Counted from the first letter of the stretch, positions 27,751 through 36,942 are shown. The stretch: DNA of 64,000 nt from Mycoavidus cysteinexigens (GCF_003966915.1 NZ_AP018150.1:1674001-1738000); one strand, 5' to 3'. Notes: a model not told the origin generated them from the letters alone. Made by a program: numbers and translations.

Positions 27751-30700
27751 TCACGCTAAATCCGACAAGACAACTCCATCATTGGCACCACGCTGCTTCA
27801 ACAGCGCTCGATTCATCTCGCTTAACCCAACCACTCCTTCCAATAACGTATCCTTCACCATCAGCTTATTATCCGGTCGTGACATCCAACGCAGGTGCGT
27901 ATGAACTCCATCCTCCTCTCCTATCAGCTCCCACTGACGAACCAACTTATCACCACTGCCTGTCAACAGATAAGAACTCTCCGGCGTCGCTTTCCAGGCT
28001 ACGCTTAAGACCGCCTCAGTAAAATCTTGAATCACTCTTAGACACTCACCCGAAGCGACCTCCCACAGACGCACCGTATTGTCTAAACTCCCCGACGCGA
28101 GCTGCCTTCCGCTCGGCGAATACACCACGCTCATAACAGGGCCGGTGTGTCCTTCTAAAGTGTGCCCAGACGCGCCGCTGTGTGCGACCCACACACGCAC
28201 CGTATTGTCACCACTCCCCGAAGCGAGCTGCGTTCCGCTCGGCGAATACACCACGCTAAAAACATAGTCGGTATGTCCTTCTAAGGTGTGCACAGCCGCT
28301 CCGTTTTCCGCGTCCCACAGACGCACCGTATTGTCATGACTCCCCGAAGCGAGCTGCGTTCCGCTCGGCGAATACACCACGCTAGTAATAGCGTCGGTAT
28401 GTCCTTCTAAGGTGTGCACAGATACGCCGCTTTGTGTATCCCACAGACGCACCGTGTTGTCATAACTCTCCGCCGAAGCGATCTGCGTTCCGCTCGGCGA
28501 ATAAACCACGCTACTAACGCCAATGGTATGGCCTTCTAAGGTGTGCACAGCCGCTCCGCTTTCCGCATCCCACACACGCACCGTACTGTCATGGCTCCCC
28601 GAAGCGATCTGCGTTCCGCTCGGCGAATACACCACGCTATTAACAATCGAGGTATGGCCTTCTAAGGTGTGCACAGCCGCGCCGCTGTGCGCATCCCACA
28701 GACGCACCGTCGTGTCATAACTCCCCGAGGCAAGCTGCGTTCCGCTCGGCGAATACACCACGCTACTAACAACCGAGGTATGGCCTTCTAATGTGTGCAC
28801 AGCCGCTCCGCTGTGCGCATCCCACAGACGCACCGTATTGTCATCACTTCCCGAGGCAAGCTGCGTTCCGCTCGGCGAATACACCACGCTATTAATCCAG
28901 TGGGTATGTCCTTCTAAGGTGTGCACAGACGCGCCGCTTTCCGCGTCCCACAGACGCGCCGTTTGGTCATAACTCCCTGAGGCGAGCTGCGTTCCGCTCG
29001 GCGAATACACCACGCTAAAAACAGCATCGGTATGTCCTTCTAAGGTGTGCACAGCCGCGCCGCTTTCCGCGTCCCACAGACGCACCGTATGGTCATGACT
29101 CCCCGAGGCAAGCTGCCTTCCGCTCGGCGAATACACCACGCTAAAAACAGGGCCGGTGTGTCCTTCTAAAGTGTGCCCAGACGCGCCGCTGTGCGCGTCC
29201 CACAGACGCACCGTATTGTCACCACTCCCCGAGGCGAGCTGCCTTCCGCTCGGCGAATACACTACGCTCCAAACAGAGTCGGTATGTCCTTCTAAGGTGT
29301 GCACAGCCGCGCCGCTTTCCGCGTCCCACAGACGCACCGTATGGTCATGACTCCCCGAGGCAAGCTGCCTTCCGCTCGGCGAATACACCACGCTAGTAAT
29401 AGCGGAGGCATGTCCTTCTAAGGTGTGCACAGTCGCGCCGCTTTCCGCGTCCCACAGACGCACCGTATTGTCATCACTCCCCGAGGCGAGCTGCGTTCCG
29501 CTCGGCGAATACACCACGCTACTAACACCGTCGGTATGGCCTTCTAAGGTATGACCAGGCACTCCGCTTTCCACGTCCCATAGACGCACCGTATTGCCCT
29601 CACTCCCCGAGGCGAGCTGCAAACCACTCGGCGAATACACCACGCTACTAACAGAGGAGGTATCTCCTTCTAAGGTGTAGGTTTTTTCCCAATTTGAGGT
29701 TGAATAGATGCTGATCGTGCCGTTAGCAAGCCCTACCGCACAGTTTTTCCCATCCGGGGAATACGCGCAGGAATTCACTCTGCTTTCCTCTCGGAGATAA
29801 GCCCATTCACCAAATCGCACCCCAGCCATCTGGGCTGCGCTTAAATCCGCATGGCGAAGCCAACTATTCCTAAAATTGACCTCGCTTAAATCTGACCCTT
29901 GCAACTGCGCTGAATCAAATACCCCAAAGCTCAGATCTGCACCGGATATCTGGATTCCCTTTAAATCCATGTCATTGAACTGCACCCCCGCTTTAACCAG
30001 GATCGTGATCGCATTCGCTGCAGCCATGCGCACGCTATTCTGGCTCGTGGACGCTTTGATCCACGCTAACAGCGGTTTCAGCAGCCCCCCATTGTGTTGA
30101 ACTCGTTCGACCAAAAAGCGCTGGATCGCTAAATCCTCCACCACATTGAATCTATTCAATAGGGCCGCAGCATCCACTTGAACAGAAGGGCTGAGCGCTT
30201 CCCATAACACCCGCACCTTTCCTACCCAGTTTAACGGCGTAGAATGATTCGATGACCCTAAATCCGGGAAGTTTTCCAGCTCTTCCCACACCGCGCGCGC
30301 CACTAAATAGTCCTGGATCGATTTATGAATAAAGCGATATTGTTGCTGCTGGCGAGTCAACAAAGCGCTAAAACGCAGTAAGTTCTTTTCCTCAGCCTTA
30401 TTGCTCAGAAATATCTCATATCGTTTATCCTGCGACATTCCTCTGCGAGCGACCGCTGAATATTCCGCCACTGTGGTTTTAGCTTCAGACAGGGCTAACG
30501 CAAAGTCGGTATTAAATGTTTGACTATGTTCAATAAAGCTTTCGTCTTTTAAACTGCGCAAAGCCTTCTGTTCCGCTTCCGTCAATTTAGACTGAATCGC
30601 ATCTAAACGCGCCAGAGAACGCTCAAACCACGTGTGCACGAACTGCTCATAGAGTTTGATACGAGTTAACGCCCATTGACCGGGCCGAGTTTCGTCTAAC

Positions 30701-32265
30701 GTCGGTAACACGCTTAAGGCCATTTTGAGCAAAAAGGGTGTACCCAATAGCTCTTTGACATTGGGAATACGCGCTAACGTGTCTTGATAGGCTTCAGCGC
30801 TCCACTGAGCCTGTGTATATTTAACGTACTGATGAATATAGGTTTCGATCGACTGTTCTGAAAACGGCGCGAGCTGATACTCCAGCAGCACACGTGACCG
30901 CCCTCGCGGTTGCAGATGGTTTTTATAGCCGTCCGTTAAATACTCGGGCCGGCAACTCAGTAGGATTTTTGCTTGCCATTGATCAAGTTTTTCATCCGCA
31001 TATAAATTCCTCTGTTCCGCAGGTATTTCATCATAGCCATCTAAGATTAAAATAAAGCTTTGGCTTGCCCGCAATGCGTCGATCTGCTCTGGCGAAAAAC
31101 CGCATTTATCCGATAAATACTGGCCGATCAAGTTCTTGTTGGGCCTATCTATCGTCGGTAAAGAAATATATAGCGGGAGCGGTCGCTCGCCTGAAGCAGC
31201 ACTATAGTCTCGCCATAAGCGGCGTGCTAAATGGCGATTAAAAGTCGATTTACCTGACCCCGCTTCACCGCGCAACAACAGCACCTGAGTTTTCTGTCCA
31301 GAAGCACTGGCTTGCGTTAAAAAGGCGGTTACCGCTTCGTCTAAATCAAAAAGCGTCTTTCTATCCGCAACAGTCGTCGCCTGTGGGGCGACATACATCG
31401 CTAGCCCATCCTGAATCTCTCCCGGCTCTTCCCATGCGATGAAATATTCTGCCTCGATATTCTGGCCTAGGATGGCCAGAGGTTCTTTCTTCGAGCGTAG
31501 CTCTAGCGCTTGCTGCTCTTTAACACGATCGAGATAGGCGGTTTTTAATTCTCCAACGGACGTATGGATTTCTTGGATGTGCGGCAGAAGCTCTGGATTC
31601 GCTGAGTAGTAATGCACATTGACCGTATTATTTTTGCCCTGGACCGGAGCATTAATCGTACCTTGGCAGTTTTGTACAACAAGCTTTCCTTCGGTACCCG
31701 CTTGAATAGAAAAGGGCAGAGAGTCGGACGAAAAACTAGGCCGATGCGCTGCAGATGCCGAATTGTTTGTGGGGGATAGAAATCCACCTGGACTAGCTTT
31801 TTGTTTAGTCCCATTTTCTTTAACTAATTGAGCCGTTTCTTGAAGCACTTTCTCTGATTGCGTACTTTGCCTCTGAGCACGTAAAAATCGGCTGTGCTGA
31901 GAATTAACAGTCCTCAACAAATCTTGCGCTTTGGGATGCTTCGGCTCTAACTTATGGGCTTCATCCGCGTATTCTTGGGCTTGCTGATAGGCATCTTTAG
32001 CCTCAGTGGTGCGATGCTGCCTTTCCAGCAAGTCAGCATAATCAAGAGAAATAACCGCCAAGGTTCGATATACTTTTGATTTTTTAGGGTTGATCCGCTG
32101 TGCTTCTTGGCCCATCGCCAGCGCTTGCCGGAATTGCTCTTCCGCTTTAGTCTCATTCCCTTGCTTTTGATACGCTAGCGCTTGCTGATGATAATCATCG
32201 GCCACTTTTCGGGTCGCTGTGGTACTCCTAAATGTGTTCCCGAGCGCACGTCCTATGTGTTCCAT
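27751..32265 (-). CDS. TPR-NACHT-pentapeptide-WD40 STAND protein
   Basis: The protein has 1504 residues. The N-terminal TPR-like helices (about 22-130) contain A.AYQKQGNETKAEEQF and A.DAYQQAQEYADEA.KL. The shared motif TINAPVQGKNNTVNVHYY lies at 203-220. The NACHT domain has Walker A GEAGSGKS (333-340) and Walker B FILILDGYDEIP. A winged/helical region and pentapeptide repeats (about 758-818) follow. Then come fifteen WD40 units: one degenerate, thirteen almost identical 42-residue units, one terminal. The C-terminal tail (TLLEGVVGLSEMNRALLKQR) matches the other two NACHT proteins. Known relatives include bacterial antiphage STAND proteins and fungal HET-E-type proteins. Its role here is inferred. 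Confidence 0.9.
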   Translation of the reverse strand: MEHIGRALGNTFRSTTATRKVADDYHQQALAYQKQGNETKAEEQFRQALAMGQEAQRINPKKSKVYRTLAVISLDYADLLERQHRTTEAKDAYQQAQEYADEAHKLEPKHPKAQDLLRTVNSQHSRFLRAQRQSTQSEKVLQETAQLVKENGTKQKASPGGFLSPTNNSASAAHRPSFSSDSLPFSIQAGTEGKLVVQNCQGTINAPVQGKNNTVNVHYYSANPELLPHIQEIHTSVGELKTAYLDRVKEQQALELRSKKEPLAILGQNIEAEYFIAWEEPGEIQDGLAMYVAPQATTVADRKTLFDLDEAVTAFLTQASASGQKTQVLLLRGEAGSGKSTFNRHLARRLWRDYSAASGERPLPLYISLPTIDRPNKNLIGQYLSDKCGFSPEQIDALRASQSFILILDGYDEIPAEQRNLYADEKLDQWQAKILLSCRPEYLTDGYKNHLQPRGRSRVLLEYQLAPFSEQSIETYIHQYVKYTQAQWSAEAYQDTLARIPNVKELLGTPFLLKMALSVLPTLDETRPGQWALTRIKLYEQFVHTWFERSLARLDAIQSKLTEAEQKALRSLKDESFIEHSQTFNTDFALALSEAKTTVAEYSAVARRGMSQDKRYEIFLSNKAEEKNLLRFSALLTRQQQQYRFIHKSIQDYLVARAVWEELENFPDLGSSNHSTPLNWVGKVRVLWEALSPSVQVDAAALLNRFNVVEDLAIQRFLVERVQHNGGLLKPLLAWIKASTSQNSVRMAAANAITILVKAGVQFNDMDLKGIQISGADLSFGVFDSAQLQGSDLSEVNFRNSWLRHADLSAAQMAGVRFGEWAYLREESRVNSCAYSPDGKNCAVGLANGTISIYSTSNWEKTYTLEGDTSSVSSVVYSPSGLQLASGSEGNTVRLWDVESGVPGHTLEGHTDGVSSVVYSPSGTQLASGSDDNTVRLWDAESGATVHTLEGHASAITSVVYSPSGRQLASGSHDHTVRLWDAESGAAVHTLEGHTDSVWSVVYSPSGRQLASGSGDNTVRLWDAHSGASGHTLEGHTGPVFSVVYSPSGRQLASGSHDHTVRLWDAESGAAVHTLEGHTDAVFSVVYSPSGTQLASGSYDQTARLWDAESGASVHTLEGHTHWINSVVYSPSGTQLASGSDDNTVRLWDAHSGAAVHTLEGHTSVVSSVVYSPSGTQLASGSYDTTVRLWDAHSGAAVHTLEGHTSIVNSVVYSPSGTQIASGSHDSTVRVWDAESGAAVHTLEGHTIGVSSVVYSPSGTQIASAESYDNTVRLWDTQSGVSVHTLEGHTDAITSVVYSPSGTQLASGSHDNTVRLWDAENGAAVHTLEGHTDYVFSVVYSPSGTQLASGSGDNTVRVWVAHSGASGHTLEGHTGPVMSVVYSPSGRQLASGSLDNTVRLWEVASGECLRVIQDFTEAVLSVAWKATPESSYLLTGSGDKLVRQWELIGEEDGVHTHLRWMSRPDNKLMVKDTLLEGVVGLSEMNRALLKQRGANDGVVLSDLA
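28020..29685 (-). repeat. Highly uniform WD40-coding repeat array, 126-bp period
   Basis: Thirteen consecutive units encode HTLEGHT..V.SVVYSPSG.QLASGS.D.TVRLWDAESGAAV with little change. Long stretches of DNA are identical between units. Variation is concentrated at the three residues after GHT, the residue after GS and the D-x-T position, which lie on the propeller face. One unit has an extra residue (ASAESYD). Confidence 0.9.
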
Positions 32266-32658
32266 TTCTTTTCCTTAGCTTATTTTTCTTAGGAGGGAGT
32301 GTAGCAAAAGACTTTTTGCGCTAAGTGTCATCTTAAGTGCAGTGTAGTGAAACGCCCACACGCTGAGACGAGCTCGCTTTTTTTCACCATGCGTAAAATT
32401 TTGGGGGGAGGCCTTATCTGTTGGTTAGCAACAGTACGTTAGTTAATGTCGGTTTGAATGCCCCATAAGTTGCAGTTACTTCGGGTCGAAAATCATGTTG
32501 ATTGTAGGTTGACACGTTATCAATTGCAGGGTGTTACAGCTCTATGGTAACTCTTTGTGTGTATTCTGTAACTGCCGATAAAAGGCTCTTAGTCCAAGTG
32601 CCTGCTCTCGCCACTGCCAACAGACACTGGCGTTATAAGCGTTGACTTCAGTCTTAAA
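32266..32658. other. Upstream region of the 1504-residue NACHT gene
   Basis: These 393 bases hold no gene that I can support. The NACHT promoter should be here. A Shine-Dalgarno-like AAGGAAA precedes its ATG. Confidence 0.3.
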
Positions 32659-32988
32659 TTAGCTATCTGCGCGAAACTTCAAGTTGGGTAGCAATTTATT
32701 GCAGGCATCAGATAATTGGCGAGAAACAGTATCGACTCCTTCACGTCCTACTTCATTAGGAATATTTTTTTCAATCGGGTCTAAAGCCTGATGATAGGCG
32801 GCACGGTTAAGGTCCTCCACAGCGCGTCGGCGAGCCGACGTAATCGCATCGCCCACTATGAGCACGCTGGTTAATTTGTCTTCAATCCTCTGGGCCGTAC
32901 CGCCCATAATCTGCCCTGGCGTAGGGGTGATACCTTCTTCAAGCAATACCTTCACATTCTTATTTGTGGAAACGCGCAAAAAGCCCAT
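32659..32988 (-). CDS. Phage-structural-protein-like fragment
   Basis: These 109 residues (MGFLRVSTNKNVKVLLEEGI, then TPGQIMGGTAQRIEDKLTSV, GDAITSARRRAVEDLNRAAY and SRQLSDACNKLLPNLKF) resemble the repeated style of phage internal-virion or tape-measure-like proteins. This is from memory of the pattern, not a search. The frame appears truncated at both ends relative to such proteins. Together with the adjacent tRNA-derived repeats it suggests a decayed prophage or phage-derived island. Confidence 0.4.
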   Translation of the reverse strand: MGFLRVSTNKNVKVLLEEGITPTPGQIMGGTAQRIEDKLTSVLIVGDAITSARRRAVEDLNRAAYHQALDPIEKNIPNEVGREGVDTVSRQLSDACNKLLPNLKFRADS

Positions 32989-33360
32989 ACCTTTTTACTT
33001 GAAAGTAACGCTGTGTTTCACCATCCGACTACTAATGAACGCCGGGAGGGCGACCACCAAATAGGCGTATTTGGCAAACCGCTATGCGACGCTCTGGGGT
33101 ACGTTATCGTCATCTTTATCAGACGCGACATACCTATGCTTCGATGATGCTATCCGCTGGCGAGCATCCAATGTGGGTAACTAAGCAGATGGGGCATTTG
33201 GATTAGACAATGATCGTCCGTCGCTATGGCCGCTAAATGCTTTCAGCAGATGAGAAAGCGGGAGAAAAAGCCATTGAATTTTCCGGCCGAAAAATGTTGT
33301 CATTCCGATCCGAAATCGGGGGAAATCAGGGGTAAAAAATGACTTCCACAAAAACGTAAT
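32989..33360. other. Gap between the phage-like fragment and the tRNA-Leu repeat
   Basis: No gene is supported. Short minus-strand frames upstream of the phage-like fragment are broken by stops, consistent with decay. Confidence 0.3.
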
Positions 33361-33411
33361 TTGTTGATTTATAATGATTTTATGGTGCGAGGGGCGGGAC
33401 TCGAACCCGCA
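33361..33411 (-). repeat. 51-bp att-like repeat overlapping tRNA-Leu(UAG) 3' end
   Basis: This copy is complete. It covers 29 bases of the tRNA gene and 22 bases of 3' flank. The second copy is at 23798-23822 plus 27543-27568, split by IS66. Both are in the same orientation, bounding the NACHT gene at 27751-32265. Confidence 0.9.
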
Positions 33412-33469
33412 CACCATTGCTGGCGTCAGGACCTAAACCTGGTGCGTCTACCAATTTCGCCACCCTCGC
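33383..33469 (-). tRNA. tRNA-Leu(UAG)
   Basis: The gene is 87 bases with encoded CCA. The acceptor stem is GCGAGGG/CCCTCGC-type. The D-arm is GGCGAAATTGGTAGACGC. The anticodon stem CCAGG/CCTGA closes loop TTTAGGT, so the anticodon is UAG. A long variable arm and GGGTTCGAGTCCC T-arm follow. Its 3' end is duplicated near 27.5 kb. Confidence 0.95.
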
Positions 33470-33506
33470 GTACTACGTTACGGCTAAGCTAGTTATTGTA
33501 ACTGAT

Positions 33507-34031
33507 TCATCCCTGCTCCGCTACTATCACTAGAGCCGCTGCCTGGATTACCGCTGCAATTCTTCCGACATCCCGCAATTGCGCAGTGCTCATGCCTTCT
33601 TTAATCAGCGTATCAAAGTGCGCTTTGACGCAAAAGTGGCATTTTCCGACAATTGATGCGGCTAGTGCATACATTTCAAAACGCCGCTTATCTACGCCAC
33701 CATGCTGTGCATAAGCATTCATTCTCAGCCCTGCCGGTTGCCCCTTTAGCTCTGGGCTGTCAGCCATCTCTAAATAAGGGTACCAAGTATTATTCATGCC
33801 CATTAAGGCGGCAGCGGTTAAGGCGCCATTTTGCTCTGCGGCGGGTAATTGACCCGAGTGTTTGATGATGTCCACGATTTTGCTGCTTTTTGCCGCAAAC
33901 GCAGCCGCTAATGCTACGCTAATTGCGTCGCTACCTTCCAGTGAAGAGCGAGCGATCGTGCCATCAATATTTAAACGAATATCTTTCGCGTAATCAGGAA
34001 TCAAGTCCTTGATTGCATTTAAAAATTCCAT
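33507..34031 (-). CDS. ahpD: Alkyl hydroperoxidase AhpD family protein
   Basis: The protein has 174 residues. The catalytic CxxC with proton-relay His is visible as KCHFCVKAHFDTLIKEG, and the N-terminal part has the helical AhpD layout (MEFLNAIKDLIPDYAKDIRLN). In known systems AhpD reduces AhpC using lipoyl-linked partners. It lies directly downstream of ahpC on the same strand, but a terminator separates them (34051-34079). Length is normal. Confidence 0.92.
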   Translation of the reverse strand: MEFLNAIKDLIPDYAKDIRLNIDGTIARSSLEGSDAISVALAAAFAAKSSKIVDIIKHSGQLPAAEQNGALTAAALMGMNNTWYPYLEMADSPELKGQPAGLRMNAYAQHGGVDKRRFEMYALAASIVGKCHFCVKAHFDTLIKEGMSTAQLRDVGRIAAVIQAAALVIVAEQG

Positions 34032-34050
34032 TGGATAACCTTCACTAGTT

Positions 34051-34079
34051 AAAAAAAGCCCGCAGCCACGAGCTTTTTT
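34051..34079 (-). terminator. Intrinsic terminator between ahpC and ahpD
   Basis: On the minus strand AAAAAAGCUC pairs with GGGCUUUUUU (one G-U) around an eight-base loop and runs into seven U residues. It lies 12 bases after the ahpC stop and 20 bases before the ahpD start. Partial read-through would make ahpC more abundant than ahpD. Confidence 0.75.
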
Positions 34080-34090
34080 GTAAGTTCACG

Positions 34091-34639
34091 TTACAGGGTT
34101 GAGCCACCGATGGTCCGATTGCATGGGCAAAGCTCATCCGTTTGCAAACCATCCAAAATGCGCAAGATTTCCTGTGGGTTACGACCGACGTTCAGGTTGT
34201 TGACTGAGACATGCTGAATCACATTGTCTGGGTCTACAATGAATGTTGCACGCAGCGCTACGCCAGCTTCACGGTCGCGAATGCCAAGCTGATCGATCAA
34301 TTCGCCTCTCACATCGCCAAACGCGTAGTGGTTGAGTTTATCTAGGTCTTTGTGCTCCCGCCGCCAGGCTAGTTTGACAAATTCGTTGTCGACGCTGCCC
34401 CCCAACAAAACCGCGTCACGATCGGCGAAATCTTTAGCCAACGTACCAAATTCAACAATCTCGGTTGGGCAAACGAAAGTGAAATCTTTTGGATAAAAAT
34501 AAATAATTTTCCACTTACCCGGAAAAGATTGTTCAGTGATGGTTTCAAATGCTGATTGCCCATTTTCTTCATGGTGGTTGAAACCAGGCTTAGCAGCAGC
34601 GACGGAAAATGCTTCGAGTTTGTCACCAACTGTTTTCAT
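34091..34639 (-). CDS. ahpC: Peroxiredoxin, alkyl hydroperoxide reductase subunit C
   Basis: The protein has 182 residues from ATG 34639 (AGGAG seven bases upstream; the frame runs open to 34672). The peroxidatic Cys is in FYPKDFTFVCPTEIVEF, and the resolving Cys is in the ELCPCNR motif near the C-terminus. The sequence closely matches Burkholderia AhpC from memory. It reduces H2O2 and organic peroxides in the cytoplasm, with AhpD downstream as probable reductant. Confidence 0.95.
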   Translation of the reverse strand: MKTVGDKLEAFSVAAAKPGFNHHEENGQSAFETITEQSFPGKWKIIYFYPKDFTFVCPTEIVEFGTLAKDFADRDAVLLGGSVDNEFVKLAWRREHKDLDKLNHYAFGDVRGELIDQLGIRDREAGVALRATFIVDPDNVIQHVSVNNLNVGRNPQEILRILDGLQTDELCPCNRTIGGSTL

Positions 34640-34810
34640 ATAGATACTCCTGTGCGTGGGTTGGAAATACATTGGAACCTAAAGTGACTTAAGCAACTAG
34701 TCTCAAGTTTAAACCTATTAATTATAAAATCCAATAGTATTTAACTAAATAGCCAAGTAATTTTAGTAATTAGAGGAGATTTTCCATGGAAGGCAGCCAT
34801 GAAGATTAAT

Positions 34811-36190
34811 TTACTCTACCCCGCTTCCGTTCGCAGCGGGGTTGGTTAAACGCGAGGCAGGAAAAGTGAGAGTGACTTCAAGCCCGGGCCCCGGCTCACG
34901 ATTTTGGAGCCGTAGCACGCCATGATGGCGGCTGACTAAACGTAACACAATTGCCATCCCTAAGCCGGTGCCATCAGCCTGACTACGCGCAGTATCCACT
35001 CGGTAAAATGGGCGGGTAACCAGTTCCAGTTGATCGGCGGGAATGCCTGGCCCATGGTCAAGCACGGTTAATTGAATCTGCCCATGCTGGATGCGGGTAA
35101 TGAGTGAAATATGCGCAATCCGGTCGGTTTCGCTACGCCCATATTTGCGCGCATTTTCCAATAAATTGGTTAAGATACGGCGCATATCAAGTAAATCCGC
35201 TTCAATGATCGCGGTATCGGCTAAGTCGACCGTGATCTCTACATCCTTTTCGAAGGCAAGACGAGTTGCTGCGTCACGTACCAGGCGCGATAGATCAACC
35301 GATACGGTTATGCGCTGAGCTTGACGAGCATAATCGAGAAAACGACCGATGATGTGATCCATTTGTTCTATATCATCGACCATCGCACGTTTGATGGTGT
35401 CATCGGATGGACTCATTTCGATTTCAAGCCGCAAACGCGCAAGGGGTGTACGCAAGTCATGCGAAATGCCAGCCAGCATGAGAGCTCGATCCGCTTCGAC
35501 CTGCTCAAGATCGCGCACCATCTGGTTAAAACTACGGTTGGTTGCCGCCGCCACGCCTAGGCCACGCTCTGGCAATGGTTTAGGCGTTTGCCCGGAACCG
35601 ACCTGGCGCGCTGCCGTTGCTAAACGCGCAATCGGGCGGTTCACTAGATTCGTAATTAACGCAGCGCCCAATAATGACGCAGCGAGCGCAAAAACGCTCC
35701 ACCCTAGCCACTGCAAACCCGATACGCTATCCAGTCGTTCTCGCTCAAGAGCAATCCAGTAATTATCGTCATCGATCTTAAAGCTGATCCATACTGCGGG
35801 GATGCGATTGACTGATTGAGCAATAATCACATCTCGCCCTAGACGCCGACGGACTTCCGTTTCTATCAGTCGGTATAGCGTTTGGTCTGGCTGAGCTTTG
35901 TATTGATCGGTCAATTCGCGTGGATAGACTCTGACGCCTTCGTTACTTTCTAAGTCTTGCAATAAGGCGCGGCGCAAATCAGGATCTGAATAGAGTAAAG
36001 CCGCGCGGGTTAATTTAACCACCGAGACCAACTGCAATGCAGTGCGCTGTGCGCGCGGCTCACGTTCAATCATACGAAAGATCTGAAACCACGCCGCAAC
36101 ACTTAGCGCTATCAGAAGCGCAATTAAAAGAAAAGTACGCCAGAAAAGCCCGCCGAAGGCAAGCGCTATCAAGTGTCGATTAATTCGCAT
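34811..36190 (-). CDS. envZ: Sensor histidine kinase, EnvZ-like
   Basis: The protein has 459 residues. It has a first membrane helix near residues 12-32, a periplasmic region to about 160, and a second helix (GWSVFALAASLLGAALI). The HAMP domain (NRPIARLATAARQVGSG) and HisKA with phospho-accepting His in GISHDLRTPLARLRLEIEM follow. HATPase boxes NLLENARKYG, DHGPGIP and GTGLGMAIV are intact. It starts 26 bases after the ompR-like gene and forms a two-gene operon with it. An osmosensing role is assumed by analogy. Confidence 0.9.
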   Translation of the reverse strand: MRINRHLIALAFGGLFWRTFLLIALLIALSVAAWFQIFRMIEREPRAQRTALQLVSVVKLTRAALLYSDPDLRRALLQDLESNEGVRVYPRELTDQYKAQPDQTLYRLIETEVRRRLGRDVIIAQSVNRIPAVWISFKIDDDNYWIALERERLDSVSGLQWLGWSVFALAASLLGAALITNLVNRPIARLATAARQVGSGQTPKPLPERGLGVAAATNRSFNQMVRDLEQVEADRALMLAGISHDLRTPLARLRLEIEMSPSDDTIKRAMVDDIEQMDHIIGRFLDYARQAQRITVSVDLSRLVRDAATRLAFEKDVEITVDLADTAIIEADLLDMRRILTNLLENARKYGRSETDRIAHISLITRIQHGQIQLTVLDHGPGIPADQLELVTRPFYRVDTARSQADGTGLGMAIVLRLVSRHHGVLRLQNREPGPGLEVTLTFPASRLTNPAANGSGVE

Positions 36191-36216
36191 ACGCCTAGCC
36201 TTATCGCTCTAATCAA

Positions 36217-36942
36217 TCATGCCGCCCCATTCGGAATGAAAACATAGCCTAGACCCCATACGGTCTGGATAAAGCGAGGGCTGCTCGGATCAGGTTCAAT
36301 CAGCTTGCGCAAACGCGAGATTTGTACATCTAAGCTGCGATCAAAGACCTCATATTCTCGACCACGCGCCAATTCCATCAGTTTCTCGCGCGATAATGGA
36401 TGGCGCGGGTGACGGGCGAATACTTTAAGTACCGAAAATTCCCCGGTAGTCAGGGGAATTTCTCGATTATTTTTGCTAAGGGTGCGGGTTGCCAGGTTTA
36501 AAGAAAAATCTCCGAACTGAAACATTTCACTCGTTTCAGAGGGTGCGCCAGGCAATTCCGATGGCGCTTGGCGCCGCAGCACTGCATGAATGCGCGCGAC
36601 TAGTTCGCGTGGATTAAATGGTTTAGGCAGATAATCGTCCGCACCCATTTCAAGGCCAACAATGCGATCAATATCTTCACCTTTGGCGGTGAGCATGATG
36701 ATAGGGGTACGCTCATCGCTGCCTCTAAAGCGCCGGCAAATCGATAAGCCATCTTCACCCGGCAACATCAAATCAAGCACCAATAAATCAAAGCGTTCGC
36801 GCATCCAAAGTTTATTCATCGCGGTCGCATTTTCAGCAACATAGACATTAAAGCCTTGTTCGCCAAGATAACGGCGCAGTAAATCACGTAGCCGTGGGTC
36901 GTCGTCCACTACCAGTATTTTCGGTGGGTTTTTGTTTTCCAT
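36217..36942 (-). CDS. ompR: Response regulator, OmpR-like
   Basis: The protein has 241 residues. The receiver domain has acidic pocket VDDD, phosphorylation Asp in LLVLDLMLPGEDG, conserved Thr in IIMLTAKGED and Lys in LPKPFNPREL. A linker leads to a winged-helix Trans_reg_C domain (LTTGEFSVLKVF, VQISRLRKLIEPDP, IQTVWGLGYVF). It lies upstream of the kinase gene on the same strand. The match to Burkholderia OmpR-type regulators is strong. Confidence 0.93.
   Translation of the reverse strand: MENKNPPKILVVDDDPRLRDLLRRYLGEQGFNVYVAENATAMNKLWMRERFDLLVLDLMLPGEDGLSICRRFRGSDERTPIIMLTAKGEDIDRIVGLEMGADDYLPKPFNPRELVARIHAVLRRQAPSELPGAPSETSEMFQFGDFSLNLATRTLSKNNREIPLTTGEFSVLKVFARHPRHPLSREKLMELARGREYEVFDRSLDVQISRLRKLIEPDPSSPRFIQTVWGLGYVFIPNGAA

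Noticed and set aside
28079-29350. Plus-strand repeated frames with PLGEYTTL units
   Set aside because: These are the antisense of the WD40 repeats, open because the repeat unit length is a multiple of three. No start sites or independent evidence.
33181-33417. Minus-strand frame MVCGFESRPSHHK
   Set aside because: It starts inside tRNA-Leu(UAG) and runs into its flank; it is an artefact of the tRNA T-arm.
34786-34809. Seven-codon plus-strand frame with a good ribosome-binding site (MEGSHED)
   Set aside because: No plus-strand gene follows that it could lead; the downstream DNA is the 3' end of the convergent kinase gene.
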